The notes under the pieces are model-generated. The model searched no databases. It was given only the letters and a program-made list of their open reading frames with translations, and had not been told where the DNA came from. Shown piece by piece: positions 36,734 to 44,989 of a stretch of 64,000 nucleotides of DNA. Location of the stretch: the NCBI GenBank assembly GCA_965248805.1, contig CBDFKJ010000009.1, positions 1,860,001 through 1,924,000 on the forward strand, in the 5' to 3' direction. This DNA comes from CBDFKJ01 sp965248805 (GTDB taxonomy: Bacteria; Pseudomonadota; Alphaproteobacteria; UBA6615). The translations under genes were made by a program, and so were the position numbers. How positions within the stretch are numbered: the stretch's first letter is position 1; every line of letters starts with the position of its first letter.

Positions 36734-37867
36734 GTGGATTGATCGGAATGAAAGAGTCCGAATTGGGATTCCGTATTTTGCTGTGGTATGCGAATCTGGC
36801 GCATGCGCAGTGGAATCTCCTTCACCCTATCCGCCGGCGACCGTCAGCGATTGCGCGCGGTCGTCGCGGATCCCAAGAGCCCGCAGAAACACGTCTGGCG
36901 GGCACATATTGTCCTTCTCAGCGGCGAGGGTCTGGGCACCTCGGCGATCATGACCGAGACCGGCAAGTCCAAGACCTGCGTGTGGCGCTGGCAAGAGCGG
37001 TTCATGCACGAGGGTGTCGGCGGCCTGCTTCGCGACAAGTCCCGTCCGCCCGGCAAGGCGCCGGTCCCGCTCGATCGTGTCGCCGAGATCGTGCGCCTGA
37101 CGCAGCAACCGCCGCCGTTTGAGGCGACCCACTGGACGTTGCGCGCGATCGCCAGGGCGGCCGGTATTGCCGCCTCGACGGTGCAGGCGATCTGGAAGGC
37201 TCACGGTCTCAGCCCGCACCGCTGGCGCAACTTCAAGCTGTCGACCGACCCTGCCTTCGCCGAGAAACTCACCGATATCGTCGGCCTGTATGTCGACCCG
37301 CCGGCCCATGCGGTGGTGTTGTCGATCGATGAGAAGTCACAGATCCAGGCGCTCGACCGCCGGTCTGCCGATGAAGAAGGGACGCGCCGGCACCATGACT
37401 ACAAACGGCACGGCACGACCACGCTGTTTGCGGCGCTCAACGTTCTGGACGGAACGGTGATCGGCCAGAACATGCAGCGCCACCGCCATCAGGAGTTCAT
37501 CCGCTTCCTCAACCGCATCGAGCGCACGGTGCCGGCGGACAAGGCCATCCACGCGATCGTCGACAACTACGCGGCGCACAACAAGGACAAGGTCCGCGCC
37601 TGGCTCGCCCGCCATCCGCGCTGGACTTTCCACTTCACACCGACCTCCTGCTCGTGGCTCAATGCCGTCGAGGGCTTCTTCGCAAAACTCACCCGGCGGC
37701 GGCTCAAGCACGGCGTCTTCCATTCCGTCGTCGATCTCCAGGCCGCAATCAACCGCTTCGTCCGCGAATACAATGCGGCCAACCCACAGCCATTCATATC
37801 GAAAGCCGACCCCGACGACATCATCGCAGCCCGAAACCGAGGGTTCCAAACGTTGGAATCAATCCAC
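36734..37867 (+). mobile_element. IS630-family element, copy 2, complete (1134 bp)
   Basis: Inverted ends begin GTGGATTGAT; TA duplications are at 36732-36733 and 37868-37869. This is the only copy of the three with an intact transposase. Confidence 0.92.
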
Positions 37868-37870
37868 TAG
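36788..37870 (+). CDS. IS630-family transposase
   Basis: The 360-residue transposase has an N-terminal helix-turn-helix (L-G-T-S-A-I-M-T-E-T-G-K-S-K-T-C-V), a second one (A-A-G-I-A-A-S-T-V-Q) and the DDE core with L-S-I-D-E-K-S-Q-I-Q-A-L-D-R, I-V-D-N-Y-A-A-H-N and S-W-L-N-A-V-E-G-F-F. The stop lies in the outer end sequence. Confidence 0.93.
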   Translation: MRIWRMRSGISFTLSAGDRQRLRAVVADPKSPQKHVWRAHIVLLSGEGLGTSAIMTETGKSKTCVWRWQERFMHEGVGGLLRDKSRPPGKAPVPLDRVAEIVRLTQQPPPFEATHWTLRAIARAAGIAASTVQAIWKAHGLSPHRWRNFKLSTDPAFAEKLTDIVGLYVDPPAHAVVLSIDEKSQIQALDRRSADEEGTRRHHDYKRHGTTTLFAALNVLDGTVIGQNMQRHRHQEFIRFLNRIERTVPADKAIHAIVDNYAAHNKDKVRAWLARHPRWTFHFTPTSCSWLNAVEGFFAKLTRRRLKHGVFHSVVDLQAAINRFVREYNAANPQPFISKADPDDIIAARNRGFQTLESIH

Positions 37871-37978
37871 ATCCCGCTCGGTGATCCGTCAACGTGATGT
37901 CTGGCAGTCGGGCCACTGTGGCGGTCGCCAATCGCGCTTGGGCGGCGGCAACAGCGCGCGTCCGACATCGGTTAGGGC

Positions 37979-38479
37979 TCAGCCGATCGCAAGCGCCCCA
38001 AGCGACGCGCGGCCGACACAAGGCGCCCGTTCAATGTTGCGTTCGGCCACCGCGTAGCCCTGCGCCGCCGCCAATCCGTACCAGCGTACTGCCTCGTTGC
38101 AGCTCTGGCGGACGCCCAGCCCGCGCATGTACATTACGCCAAGACTGTTCTGTGCACCCGCGTAGCCCTGATCGGCGGCCCTGCGGTACCAGGCGACGGC
38201 TTCCTCGAATCGGTCCAGCGCCCGATAAGCCCGTGCCAGCTGGAATTGGAACCGAGCCTCGTCGGGATGGACGGCGATCGCGTCTTCACAAGCGTTGACG
38301 GCCGCTTTGCCTTTGATCTCCCGCTGGCTCACTCCGGGTTTGCGGCGCTGCGGGTCGAGCGGGTTGGCGGCGAGTTCGTCGCATGGATGAACGGGGGCGG
38401 ACGGAGTGGCCCCCTGTGCGGCGCTCACGAATGTCAGCAAACCGAGACTTGCGACGGCCAAGAACCTTAGGATTGTCAT
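37979..38479 (-). CDS. Exported Sel1-repeat/TPR protein
   Basis: ATG 38479 gives a 166-residue protein with a signal peptide (L-G-L-L-T-F-V-S-A-A-Q-G-A) followed by a Cys-containing linker and two to three helical repeats: F-Q-L-A-R-A-Y-R-A-L-D-R-F-E-E-A-V-A-W-Y, then A-Q-N-S-L-G-V-M-Y-M-R-G-L-G-V and a W-Y-G-L-A-A-A-Q-G-Y unit. Sel1 repeats serve as periplasmic adaptor surfaces. IS630 copy 2 lies just beyond its 3' end. Confidence 0.78.
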   Translation of the reverse strand: MTILRFLAVASLGLLTFVSAAQGATPSAPVHPCDELAANPLDPQRRKPGVSQREIKGKAAVNACEDAIAVHPDEARFQFQLARAYRALDRFEEAVAWYRRAADQGYAGAQNSLGVMYMRGLGVRQSCNEAVRWYGLAAAQGYAVAERNIERAPCVGRASLGALAIG

Positions 38480-38639
38480 GCGCGTGGCCCGACGATTCGC
38501 ATCGATTGAGGGTCGTAACTCTAACGAAGATTTCGAGCGATTGAAATCGGTTGTGGACGCCAGGCCTCGGGCGCCGATTCTGCGGCGCCCGGCCGCTCCA
38601 CCACCGAGTCGTGGAAAGAAGCGAATCGGCACGCTGTAG

Positions 38640-39142
38640 CGTGGAGGTTCGCTCCGCTCAACGCGTGAGGTTCGAACTCAGAGTTTTTCGCAGGTTTTTG
38701 ACGCGGGTTCGCATGAATAACGGGCGCGGCGGCAATAGATGTATCCCTTTTGGGAGACGACAGGTCAGGCGCCCCCCGGCACTCTTTCATCACGCGCGTT
38801 GGCCAGTTGCCGTGCCCCCCGACCACTCGGCAAAGGCGGCATTGGTCCGGCGCGTTTTCGCCCGGCCTCGCCACGTCGGTGCATGTGATCGCGTCCCGGT
38901 TCCGCGACGCGTTCGGCAGAGCCGCAGGCGAGCCACCGGTGAGGGCAAAGGAGTGAACAGGAAGTGACGCAAAGTGCGTAGCGCCAGGTTAGGTGTTCAG
39001 CTTTGACCAAGCCTCAGATCTCGACTCACAATTGTCGCCCAAGCGGTCCGCCTGATCGATGCGGCCGTTGTTTGCCTGACCGCAATTCTATGCTTCGCGC
39101 TGTACTTGGGATCAAAGCCGGATCCCGATGACCTTGCCCCCG
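38640..39142. other. Stretch without a supported gene
   Basis: No complete gene found. A short rightward frame at about 39025-39130 (L-I-D-A-A-V-V-C-L-T-A-I-L-C-F-A-L-Y-L-G) looks like a membrane helix of a lost gene cut by the IS3 fragment, but it is too short to name. Confidence 0.35.
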
Positions 39143-39480
39143 TTATGCCCCCACAGCTGAGTAGAATCTGTTCCGGTTGTGGTCCTGTTGGGACTGGGTT
39201 GCAAACTGCATCGGCGTGAGCCCGTCGAGGCTCGTATGGGGCCGATCGGTGTTGTAGTCGTGGCGCCAGGTTCGACGATCTTCTTCGCCTGGCCGTAGCT
39301 GTCGAACAGGTGCTCGTTCAGGCATTCGTCGCGCAGCCTCCCGTTGAATGATTCCACCAGGCCGTTCTGCATCGATTTGCCGGGTGCGATGTAGTGCCAC
39401 TCGACACTGCGTTCCTCCTGCCAGCGCAGGATCGCGTTCGATGTCAGCTCGGTGCCGTTGTCGCTGACCACCATGCAGGG
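39143..39480 (-). pseudogene. IS3-family OrfB fragment (different from the complete IS3 copies)
   Basis: Reads V-V-S-D-N-G-T-E-L-T-S-N-A-I-L-R-W, then F-N-G-R-L-R-D-E-C-L-N-E-H-L-F and, after one base is lost near 39267, H-D-Y-N-T-D-R-P-H-T-S-L-D-G. This is the last third of an IS3-type integrase domain. Its upstream part is cut by the left end of IS1182 copy 3. Confidence 0.85.
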
Positions 39481-39534
39481 ATAGCAGCCCGTTGACGAAG
39501 TCCGGCGTGTCTGATTCTGTCTGAACATAGAGAT

Positions 39535-40824
39535 GGAGACCTCCAACAACCGGGGGATTTGACGAAGATTTTGGTGTGCTGTCCGACTTTCGCTGAGATC
39601 GGCGGTGTTGACGTCCGCAACCATCCGCCGTTTCGTTCTCGGCGGAGGGTTTTGGCGCTATTCAGGCGGACTCATACCATGGCGGCCCTGCGCTCATGGA
39701 AGATCAGACGCTGGAAATTGTAAGCCAGGTTGGCGAGGCCGATCTTGGCCTCCGCCCGCTTGAGCCCGATGGTACGGATGAAAAGGCCCATGCGATCCTT
39801 CTGCTGGGCGAAGACGCGCTCCACATGCGCACGGGCCGCTGACTTGCGGGCATTGGCCTGGGCGGTCGCCTTGGGCATGGCCCGGCCCGGCGGCTTCTTG
39901 CGGTGGATGTGGGAGACCCGACCCTTGCCGGCCAGCCACGCCTCGTTGGCCTTCGAGCGATAGGCGCTGTCAGCCCACACGCCGGCGGCCAGATTGTCGC
40001 CGGTGACGAGCTGACGCAACATCTTGCCGTCATGGCGGGCGGCATCGGTCACCGCCGAGCCGCGGATGAAGCCGTAGGCCCGATCGATGACGGCATGATT
40101 CTTGTAGCCGAACACCGGGATCGCGATGTCGGGCATGCGCCGTTGCGACCCGGCGGGGTTCTTGCGCCGCCCGGTCTTCACCGTCCACCGCGCATCCGTG
40201 TCCTTCTGCGCCGCCTTGGCTGGCTGATCGGGCCAGACCTCGGACGCGCTCTTGCCCGCCTTGATCGCCCGCTTCTCGTCATCGCTGTGGCGCTGCTTGG
40301 GCGCCGATACCAACGTCGCATCGACGATCTGCCCGCCCATCGCCAGATAGCCGCACCGGCGCAATTCGCCATCGAAGGCGGCAAACAGCTTATCCATCGC
40401 CCCGGCCCGGACCAGACGCTCGCGAAAGGTCCATATGGTGTTGCGGTCCGGCGTCGGCGCTCCGAGATCGAAGCCTAGGAAGCGAAGCCAGCTCAAGCGA
40501 TCGCGGATCAGAAACTCCATCCGCTCGTCACTCACCGTGTGCCGCGCGGCCAGGATCAGAACCTTGAGCATCGCCACCGCATCGTAGGCCGGGCGGCCAC
40601 CTTTCGATCCGTCCGAATAGCCCAGCGCCGCCTCAAGCGGCGCGCGGAAAATCTTGAAGTCGACGACCTTTGCCAGCACCTCCAACGGATCACCCGTCGC
40701 CGAAAGCTTTCGAAGATGATCCGGTAAGCCGAACAGACCAGCCTGCCTCATCAATACCTCCTCAAACCGAACCGCCGTAGAGAATCACAACGAGGCAAAA
40801 TTCACGAGGTAAATGGAGGCGTCC
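39535..40824 (-). mobile_element. IS5-family element, copy 1 (1290 bp)
   Basis: Imperfect inverted ends GGAGACCTCCA and GGACGCCTCCA, with a 4-bp duplication AGAT at 39531-39534 and 40825-40828. It sits inside IS1182 copy 3 between the end repeat and the transposase start. Confidence 0.93.
39672..40754 (-). CDS. IS5-family transposase, copy 1
   Basis: The 360-residue protein has the IS5-group start (Q-A-G-L-F-G-L-P-D-H-L-R-K), a DUF772-type region (D-R-N-T-I-W-T-F-R-E-R-L) and the DDE core: I-V-D-A-T-L-V, V-W-A-D-S-A-Y-R-S and the final Glu in H-V-E-R-V-F-A-Q-Q-K. Intact. Confidence 0.92.
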   Translation of the reverse strand: MMRQAGLFGLPDHLRKLSATGDPLEVLAKVVDFKIFRAPLEAALGYSDGSKGGRPAYDAVAMLKVLILAARHTVSDERMEFLIRDRLSWLRFLGFDLGAPTPDRNTIWTFRERLVRAGAMDKLFAAFDGELRRCGYLAMGGQIVDATLVSAPKQRHSDDEKRAIKAGKSASEVWPDQPAKAAQKDTDARWTVKTGRRKNPAGSQRRMPDIAIPVFGYKNHAVIDRAYGFIRGSAVTDAARHDGKMLRQLVTGDNLAAGVWADSAYRSKANEAWLAGKGRVSHIHRKKPPGRAMPKATAQANARKSAARAHVERVFAQQKDRMGLFIRTIGLKRAEAKIGLANLAYNFQRLIFHERRAAMV

Positions 40825-40846
40825 AGATTTAGACGGGCGTCGTGCG

Positions 40847-42205
40847 ATGGCATTGAGACGACAGAGCGAGGTTCAGGGTGACCTCGTGGTGACATGGGCG
40901 GAGATGCCGCGTTCGCCTGGACACGCGTTTTCCGACCGGCTGCATGAGTTGCTGACCGAGTCTGGCTTTGACGGCTTCGTGGAGGCGACGTGCAAGCCAT
41001 ACTACGCACCTCGGATGGGGGCTCCTTCGCTGCCGCCGGGGCGTTATTTCCGGATGCACATGATCGGCTATTTCGAGGGCATCGGCAGCGAGCGCGGCAT
41101 CGCTTGGCGCTGTTCGGATTCGCTGTCGCTTCGCGCGTTTCTGCGGTTGGCGAACCGGGACAAGGTTCCCGATCATTCCTGGTTGTCGAAGACGCGCGGC
41201 CGGCTGCCGCACGAGGTCCATGAAAAGGTTTTCGACTGGGTTCTGGCTCTCGTCGCCGCGCGCGGTCTGGTGAAGGGCGAGCGGATCGGCGTCGACGGCT
41301 CGACGATGGAAGCCAACGCCGCCCTGCGAGCCATCGTGCGGCGCGATAGCGGCGAGACCTATCGCGAGATGCTGACGCAAATGGCGAAGGAGAGTGGCGT
41401 CGAAACGCCGACGATCGACGACCTCGTCCGGCTCGATCGCCGGCGGAAGGGCAAGAAGCTTTCGAACAAGGATTGGACGAGCCCGACCGATCCTGATGCG
41501 AAGATCGCGCGGATGAAGGACGGCACCACGCATCTGGCCTACAAGCCCGAGCACGCGGTCGATCTCGACACCGGCGTCATCGTTGCGGCACCGATCTATC
41601 CAGCCGATGAAGGCGACACGACGACTTTGCCTGGGACGCTGGAGGCGGCCGCGCGCAACCTCGCCGAGGTCGGCCTGGCTCCAACACGGGCAGAGCCCTG
41701 CAGTCTCGTTGGCGACAAGGGCTATCATTCACGCGAGGGGCTGAAAGACCTCGACGGCGGCGTCTGGAAAACGCGGATCTCCGAGCCGGAGCCCGCCAAC
41801 GGCTATCTGCGCTGGCATGGCGACCAGGCGGCACGTCAGGCTGTCTACGCCAACCGGGCGCGATTGAAGTCCGGCGTCGCGCGGAACGCCATGCGCAGGC
41901 GCGGTGAGATGGTCGAGCGCAGCTTCGCCCATGTCCTCGACCGTGGCGGCATGCGCCGCGCGTTGCTGCGGGCGCGCGAGAACGTCCACAAACGCTACCT
42001 GATCCATGTCGCCGGGTTCAATCTCGGCATTCTGATGCGCGCGCTGTTCGGATCAGGCACGCCGAGGGAGGCTGCGAGTGCAAAGAGCACCCTTTTGTTC
42101 GTTATTCAGTTCGATGCTGCCCTGGCGATCGCCATCGTGGCGAACATCGAAGGCAAACCAGCCATGCTCGTTATCATCATCATCGTCGCCCCCGAAACCG
42201 ATTGA
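40847..42205 (+). CDS. IS1182-like transposase, copy 3
   Basis: 452 residues, same protein as copy 1, with intact catalytic motifs. The IS5 insertion lies 22 bases upstream of its ATG and probably removes or replaces the native promoter. Confidence 0.88.
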   Translation: MALRRQSEVQGDLVVTWAEMPRSPGHAFSDRLHELLTESGFDGFVEATCKPYYAPRMGAPSLPPGRYFRMHMIGYFEGIGSERGIAWRCSDSLSLRAFLRLANRDKVPDHSWLSKTRGRLPHEVHEKVFDWVLALVAARGLVKGERIGVDGSTMEANAALRAIVRRDSGETYREMLTQMAKESGVETPTIDDLVRLDRRRKGKKLSNKDWTSPTDPDAKIARMKDGTTHLAYKPEHAVDLDTGVIVAAPIYPADEGDTTTLPGTLEAAARNLAEVGLAPTRAEPCSLVGDKGYHSREGLKDLDGGVWKTRISEPEPANGYLRWHGDQAARQAVYANRARLKSGVARNAMRRRGEMVERSFAHVLDRGGMRRALLRARENVHKRYLIHVAGFNLGILMRALFGSGTPREAASAKSTLLFVIQFDAALAIAIVANIEGKPAMLVIIIIVAPETD

Positions 42206-42232
42206 TCAAAGCGCAACTTCATCACCGGGCTG

Positions 42233-42492
42233 TTAAGCCGGGATGAGATTCCCCATCGTCTTTCTGTTTCGGGATAATCGTCGACTCTTTGAACATCTCG
42301 GATGGTGACATCCACTGGCAGCCCGTTTTGGCGCCTCTCCGACAGCCTGGACTTGAATTCACCCTGCCATTTGACCCGGCGGTTGACGCGGTCGGCTTGC
42401 GTCAGACTACGCTTGTTCCTCGTGATGTACCTCCAGATCCACCCCAAGCCATCCTTTGTCACCCGATAGATAAGGCCAATTCCGATTTCCAT
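42233..42492 (-). pseudogene. 5' half of the gene split by the 28-kb block
   Basis: ATG 42492 opens a frame encoding M-E-I-G-I-G-L-I-Y-R-V-T-K-D-G-L-G-W-I-W, then W-Q-G-E-F-K-S-R-L-S-E-R-R, V-R-D-like I-R-D-V-Q-R-V-D-D-Y-P-E and G-I-S-S-R-L, where it runs into the IS1182 end at TTAA. The other half begins at 14140 (K-E-K-K-I-P-T-W). Joined at TTAA the codons read through as R-L-K-E-K. The N-terminus has a weak hydrophobic helix. Function unknown. Confidence 0.85.
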
Positions 42493-42542
42493 GGTCCTGA
42501 TTTCCCAGGCTCGATCGCAGACCAACGTCGCCGCTGTAAGCA

Positions 42543-42839
42543 CTACGCAGTCGGCTGCGGGCGGTAGCGTCTGACCTGGATCCGATCTTCACCCTTGCGC
42601 GCTTGGACCAGGTCGAAGGTCGTCTGCCGACGCAGCCAGAACTCTGCATTCGACCAGCCCGCCTTCTCGAGACGGATGGCCATCTCCGGGGAAATGGCCG
42701 CATGGCCATTGAGTACGCGCGAAAGCGTATGGCGGGCGACGCCCAAGACCTTCGCAGCATCGGTGACGTTCAATCCCAGTGGGTCCAGACAATTCTCCCT
42801 GATACTGCACCCGGGGTGTGGCGGATTCTTCATGGCCAT
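42543..42839 (-). CDS. higA: HigA-type antitoxin
   Basis: The 98-residue XRE-family protein has the HigA helix-turn-helix with N-V-T-D-A-A-K-V-L-G-V-A-R-H-T-L-S-R-V-L-N-G and I-S-P-E-M-A-I-R-L-E-K. It follows higB by 16 bases, the reversed toxin-antitoxin order typical of higBA. HigA binds HigB and represses the operon. The preceding site AGAGGTTGGA supports ATG 42839. Confidence 0.92.
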   Translation of the reverse strand: MAMKNPPHPGCSIRENCLDPLGLNVTDAAKVLGVARHTLSRVLNGHAAISPEMAIRLEKAGWSNAEFWLRRQTTFDLVQARKGEDRIQVRRYRPQPTA

Positions 42840-42855
42840 GGCTTCCAACCTCTTT

Positions 42856-43134
42856 TCAGTGATAGTCGACCAAGTCGACGTCGTACGCATCGCCTTCTTC
42901 TAATCGGAAGATGATCCGCCAGTTGCCGGAAATCGAGATGCTCCAGAACCCTTTCAGATCGCCCTTCAATGGATGAAGCCGGTATCCGGGCAAGTCGAGG
43001 TCCGAGGGCTTGCCGGCACTGTCAAGGTCCGCCAAGGCGAGTGCAATCCGCTCCGTTTGGTCAGCGCGCACGCGACTCGGATCTCCCCGCGCATACAACC
43101 GCCTGAGGCCCCGGTGCCGAAGCGTTCGAATCAT
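42856..43134 (-). CDS. higB: HigB-type toxin (RelE/ParE superfamily)
   Basis: The 92-residue protein has the family features F/L-R-H-R-G-L-R-R-L-Y-A-R-G-D, L-P-G-Y-R-L-H-P-L-K-G-D-L-K-G-F-W-S-I and N-W-R-I-I-F-R-L. HigB cuts mRNA on the ribosome. Its ATG overlaps by one base the stop of the DUF2924 gene (TGATG), and a palindromic candidate operator lies just upstream. Confidence 0.92.
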   Translation of the reverse strand: MIRTLRHRGLRRLYARGDPSRVRADQTERIALALADLDSAGKPSDLDLPGYRLHPLKGDLKGFWSISISGNWRIIFRLEEGDAYDVDLVDYH

Positions 43135-43580
43135 CAGACAATGTACCGCGTTCCGGTACAACTAACAAAGAAGAGCGGTCCGTTCCAGCGGGTGCCGGTG
43201 ATGGCGCGGGCGATCGCCGAGAGCGACTTGTAGGGCCGGCCCTGGTACTCGAAGCCATCGACGAGAACGGTGACGCAGTGCTCGACGCCCTGGTATTCGC
43301 GGATCAGCCGCGTACCGGCGACGGGACGGTAATCGACGCGGCGCTTGCGGACCGTCGCATCGCCGCCGTCGAGGGATTCACCCAGCGCCTCGAGGCGGGC
43401 GACGGTGGCGGGCGCGAGCCCGCCATGCTCAAGCTCCTGTATGCGGTAGGCGATGCGGCTTTCGAGATATCCGCGGTTCCGCCTGGGCGGCTCGGTCTCG
43501 AAGACCTCGCGCCATTGCGCCTGGAGATCCGGCGTGGGCGTGGTCTTGGGGGCCGCGATCCGGGCGATGAGTTCGGTCAT
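43134..43580 (-). CDS. DUF2924 phage protein with altered C-terminus
   Basis: The 148-residue protein matches DUF2924: L-Q-A-Q-W-R-E-V-F, R-G-Y-L-E-S-R-I-A-Y-R-I-Q-E-L, G-T-R-L-I-R-E-Y-Q-G-V and Y-K-S-L-S-A-I-A-R-A-I-T-G-T-R-W-N-G-P-L-F-F. Family members then usually end within a few residues as F-G-L; here the end is V-S-C-T-G-T-R-Y-I-V, encoded by the higB promoter region, so the gene has been joined to higBA. DUF2924 has been proposed to act in phage DNA processing; no function is proven. Confidence 0.85.
   Translation of the reverse strand: MTELIARIAAPKTTPTPDLQAQWREVFETEPPRRNRGYLESRIAYRIQELEHGGLAPATVARLEALGESLDGGDATVRKRRVDYRPVAGTRLIREYQGVEHCVTVLVDGFEYQGRPYKSLSAIARAITGTRWNGPLFFVSCTGTRYIV
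43142..43160. promoter_or_regulatory. Candidate HigA operator
   Basis: TGTACCG-CGTTC-CGGTACA is a perfect 19-base palindrome with 7-bp arms, placed 8-26 bases upstream of higB. HigA proteins bind such sites to repress their operon. The site lies inside the altered last codons of the DUF2924 gene. Confidence 0.65.
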
Positions 43581-43786
43581 GACGGGTTCTCCGTTCGAGG
43601 TGCGTCATGAACGCTCTTCGGCATCGGGAAGTCCAGCGAACCTCCTCTCAACTCATTGGAATAATGTAGTTTTCCGGCTGGGCGCCGGTTTCGGAGCCGC
43701 AGCAGACCCGCGGCCAGGATGGCGGCCAGCTCATCGAGGCGCTCGGCAGCGCTCATCCGGTCGGGATCGAGGGCGTTCTGGGTCAT
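43577..43786 (-). CDS. Small phage protein upstream of DUF2924
   Basis: About 69 residues; M-S-A-A-E-R-L-D-E-L-A-A-I-L-A-A-G-L-L-R-L-R is the conserved helix of small proteins that regularly precede DUF2924. The stop overlaps the DUF2924 start (ATGA). The start is uncertain (43786 or 43756). A conserved leader element lies upstream at 43805-43849. Confidence 0.65.
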   Translation of the reverse strand: MTQNALDPDRMSAAERLDELAAILAAGLLRLRNRRPAGKLHYSNELRGGSLDFPMPKSVHDAPRTENPS

Positions 43787-43804
43787 AGCGTGCCGTCTCT
43801 GTGC

Positions 43805-43849
43805 GGCCGGCAAGGCCGGCCCCTACCTGGTGAAAGCGACTCTCGGCGG
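43805..43849 (-). promoter_or_regulatory. Conserved leader element, copy 1
   Basis: On the minus strand it reads CCGCCGAGAGTCGCTTT, then CA, then TAGGGGC, followed by a hairpin GGCCGGC / GCCGGCC. The same order is found at 46315-46363 upstream of a divergent phage gene. It ends about 18 bases before the small protein's start. Promoter, antitermination or attenuation site are all possible. Confidence 0.6.
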
Positions 43850-43873
43850 TGGATTGGGACACGCGGCCTCGAA

Positions 43874-44600
43874 TTATTCCTCCCACGCCGCCCGCAGCCG
43901 GGCGAGGGCACGCCGGTAGCGCTGGCGCACTGCCGAGGCGGTCATGCCGAAACGGGCCGCCACCTCGTCCGAGGTCTCGCCAACGACCGCGATGGCGAGG
44001 ACGATGTCCGCGTCATCGCCGATCCAGGCGCGGAGACGGTCGCGGAGGAGTCCCGTCGCCAGCGCCGCATCCACGCCATCGGGCAGACCGAGGACCGACA
44101 GGGGCGCGGCATCCTCCACCGGCTCGTCCACCGGCTCGTCCACCGGGACCGGACCGGGCCGGGCGCGGATGTCGCGCTCGACATTGCGGGTGAGCGTCGC
44201 CGCGATACGGCGGACGCGCGAGCGATCGAGGCGGGCGATCCCGACCGTGAAGCGCCCGGCGATCTCCGAGACCAGGTCTTCCGGCGCTTGACGATAGAAC
44301 CGCGACAGCCGCCGGTGGACGGCATCGAGGCCGGGCCAGAGCGCGAGCCAGAGCATGGTTTGGGCGGCCTCGCCGGAGAAGCCGCCCGCCTGGGATTCCG
44401 CAACCACCGCGGCGAGGACGCGGTTCTTCTCTTCCGGCTCCGCGTCACGGCCGTGCAGCAACGCGAGCAGCGCGCCCGGATCGGCGAAGGGCGCGAGCGC
44501 GGGATTGGATCGTGCCAGGGTCTGGAAACGTCGTTGGAAGGTTGAGGTCTTCGGTGCTGTGCACCAGCCGCTCGTGGAGCGACAACCAGAGAGAGCGCAT
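43874..44600 (-). pseudogene. Phage-region sigma-70-like factor, frameshifted
   Basis: ATG 44600 gives L-W-L-S-L-H-E-R-L-V-H-S-T-E-D-L; after T-T-F one extra base near 44524 moves the rest to the next frame (L-A-R-S-N-P-A-L-A-P-F, G-R-D-A-E-P-E-E-K-N-R). The second part has a sigma region-2-like segment (L-S-R-F-Y-R-Q-A-P-E-D-L-V-S-E-I) and a region-4 helix-turn-helix at the end (T-S-D-E-V-A-A-R-F-G-M-T-A-S-A-V-R-Q-R-Y). An intact protein of about 241 residues would direct transcription, possibly of phage genes. Confidence 0.75.
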
Positions 44601-44712
44601 GGACGCCGGCCTCTCGGCCGGGCGTCTGGCGCCTCATGAAGGCCGGGGTCAGGGCGTCGCGCGCCTCTCGGTGAATGAACGAAGGATCAGGTAGGACCCG
44701 AAACGGAGCCGA

Positions 44713-44919
44713 TCAGCGGTGTCGCGTCGGCTCCTCGGGCGGCTGGTCAGGCGGCCCGGTGGCAGTGTTCAGGGTCAGGCAGCGCCGGCACAGGCCGAGG
44801 GCCGGGAAGGCGACGACATACTCGTTGCCGCGGCCGAACCGCAGATGCAGCCGTCCGCCGCGGATGACCCCCAGGAGCTTGCGGCATCGATTGCACCGCC
44901 ATTGTTCGTTAGTTTGCAT
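44713..44919 (-). CDS. Com-like small zinc-ribbon protein
   Basis: The 68-residue protein has two CxxC pairs (W-R-C-N-R-C-R-K-L-L and L-G-L-C-R-R-C-L-T-L-N) about 30 residues apart, the arrangement of phage Mu Com, a zinc protein that controls translation of the mom DNA-modification gene. The order is compatible with Com, but the target is unknown. In this phage the neighbouring methyltransferase at 3020 would be a logical target. Confidence 0.65.
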   Translation of the reverse strand: MQTNEQWRCNRCRKLLGVIRGGRLHLRFGRGNEYVVAFPALGLCRRCLTLNTATGPPDQPPEEPTRHR

Positions 44920-44989
44920 AAATTGTGGAACTCCCGGGCCAAAGAGAGGGGAGCGAGGCTCCCCAGTCTCTTGCCGTTCCCTCGCGCCG

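Larger units (their letters stand above)
39485..42232 (+). mobile_element. IS1182-like element, copy 3, interrupted by an IS5
   Basis: The left end is at 39485 and the right end at 42232. Without the IS5 insertion (39535-40824) and its AGAT duplicate the element is 1454 bp, two bases shorter than copies 1 and 2 (GATTTAG instead of GATATTTAG), a feature shared with copy 4. Outer flanks: ATAG on the left, TTAA on the right. Confidence 0.88.

Noticed and set aside
15597..39484. Proof of circle integration from matching ATAG flanks
   Set aside because: All IS1182 flanks here have the form N-TA-N, so a match by chance is not rare, and the IS3 fragment at 39143-39480 does not continue in frame into the ruvX side.
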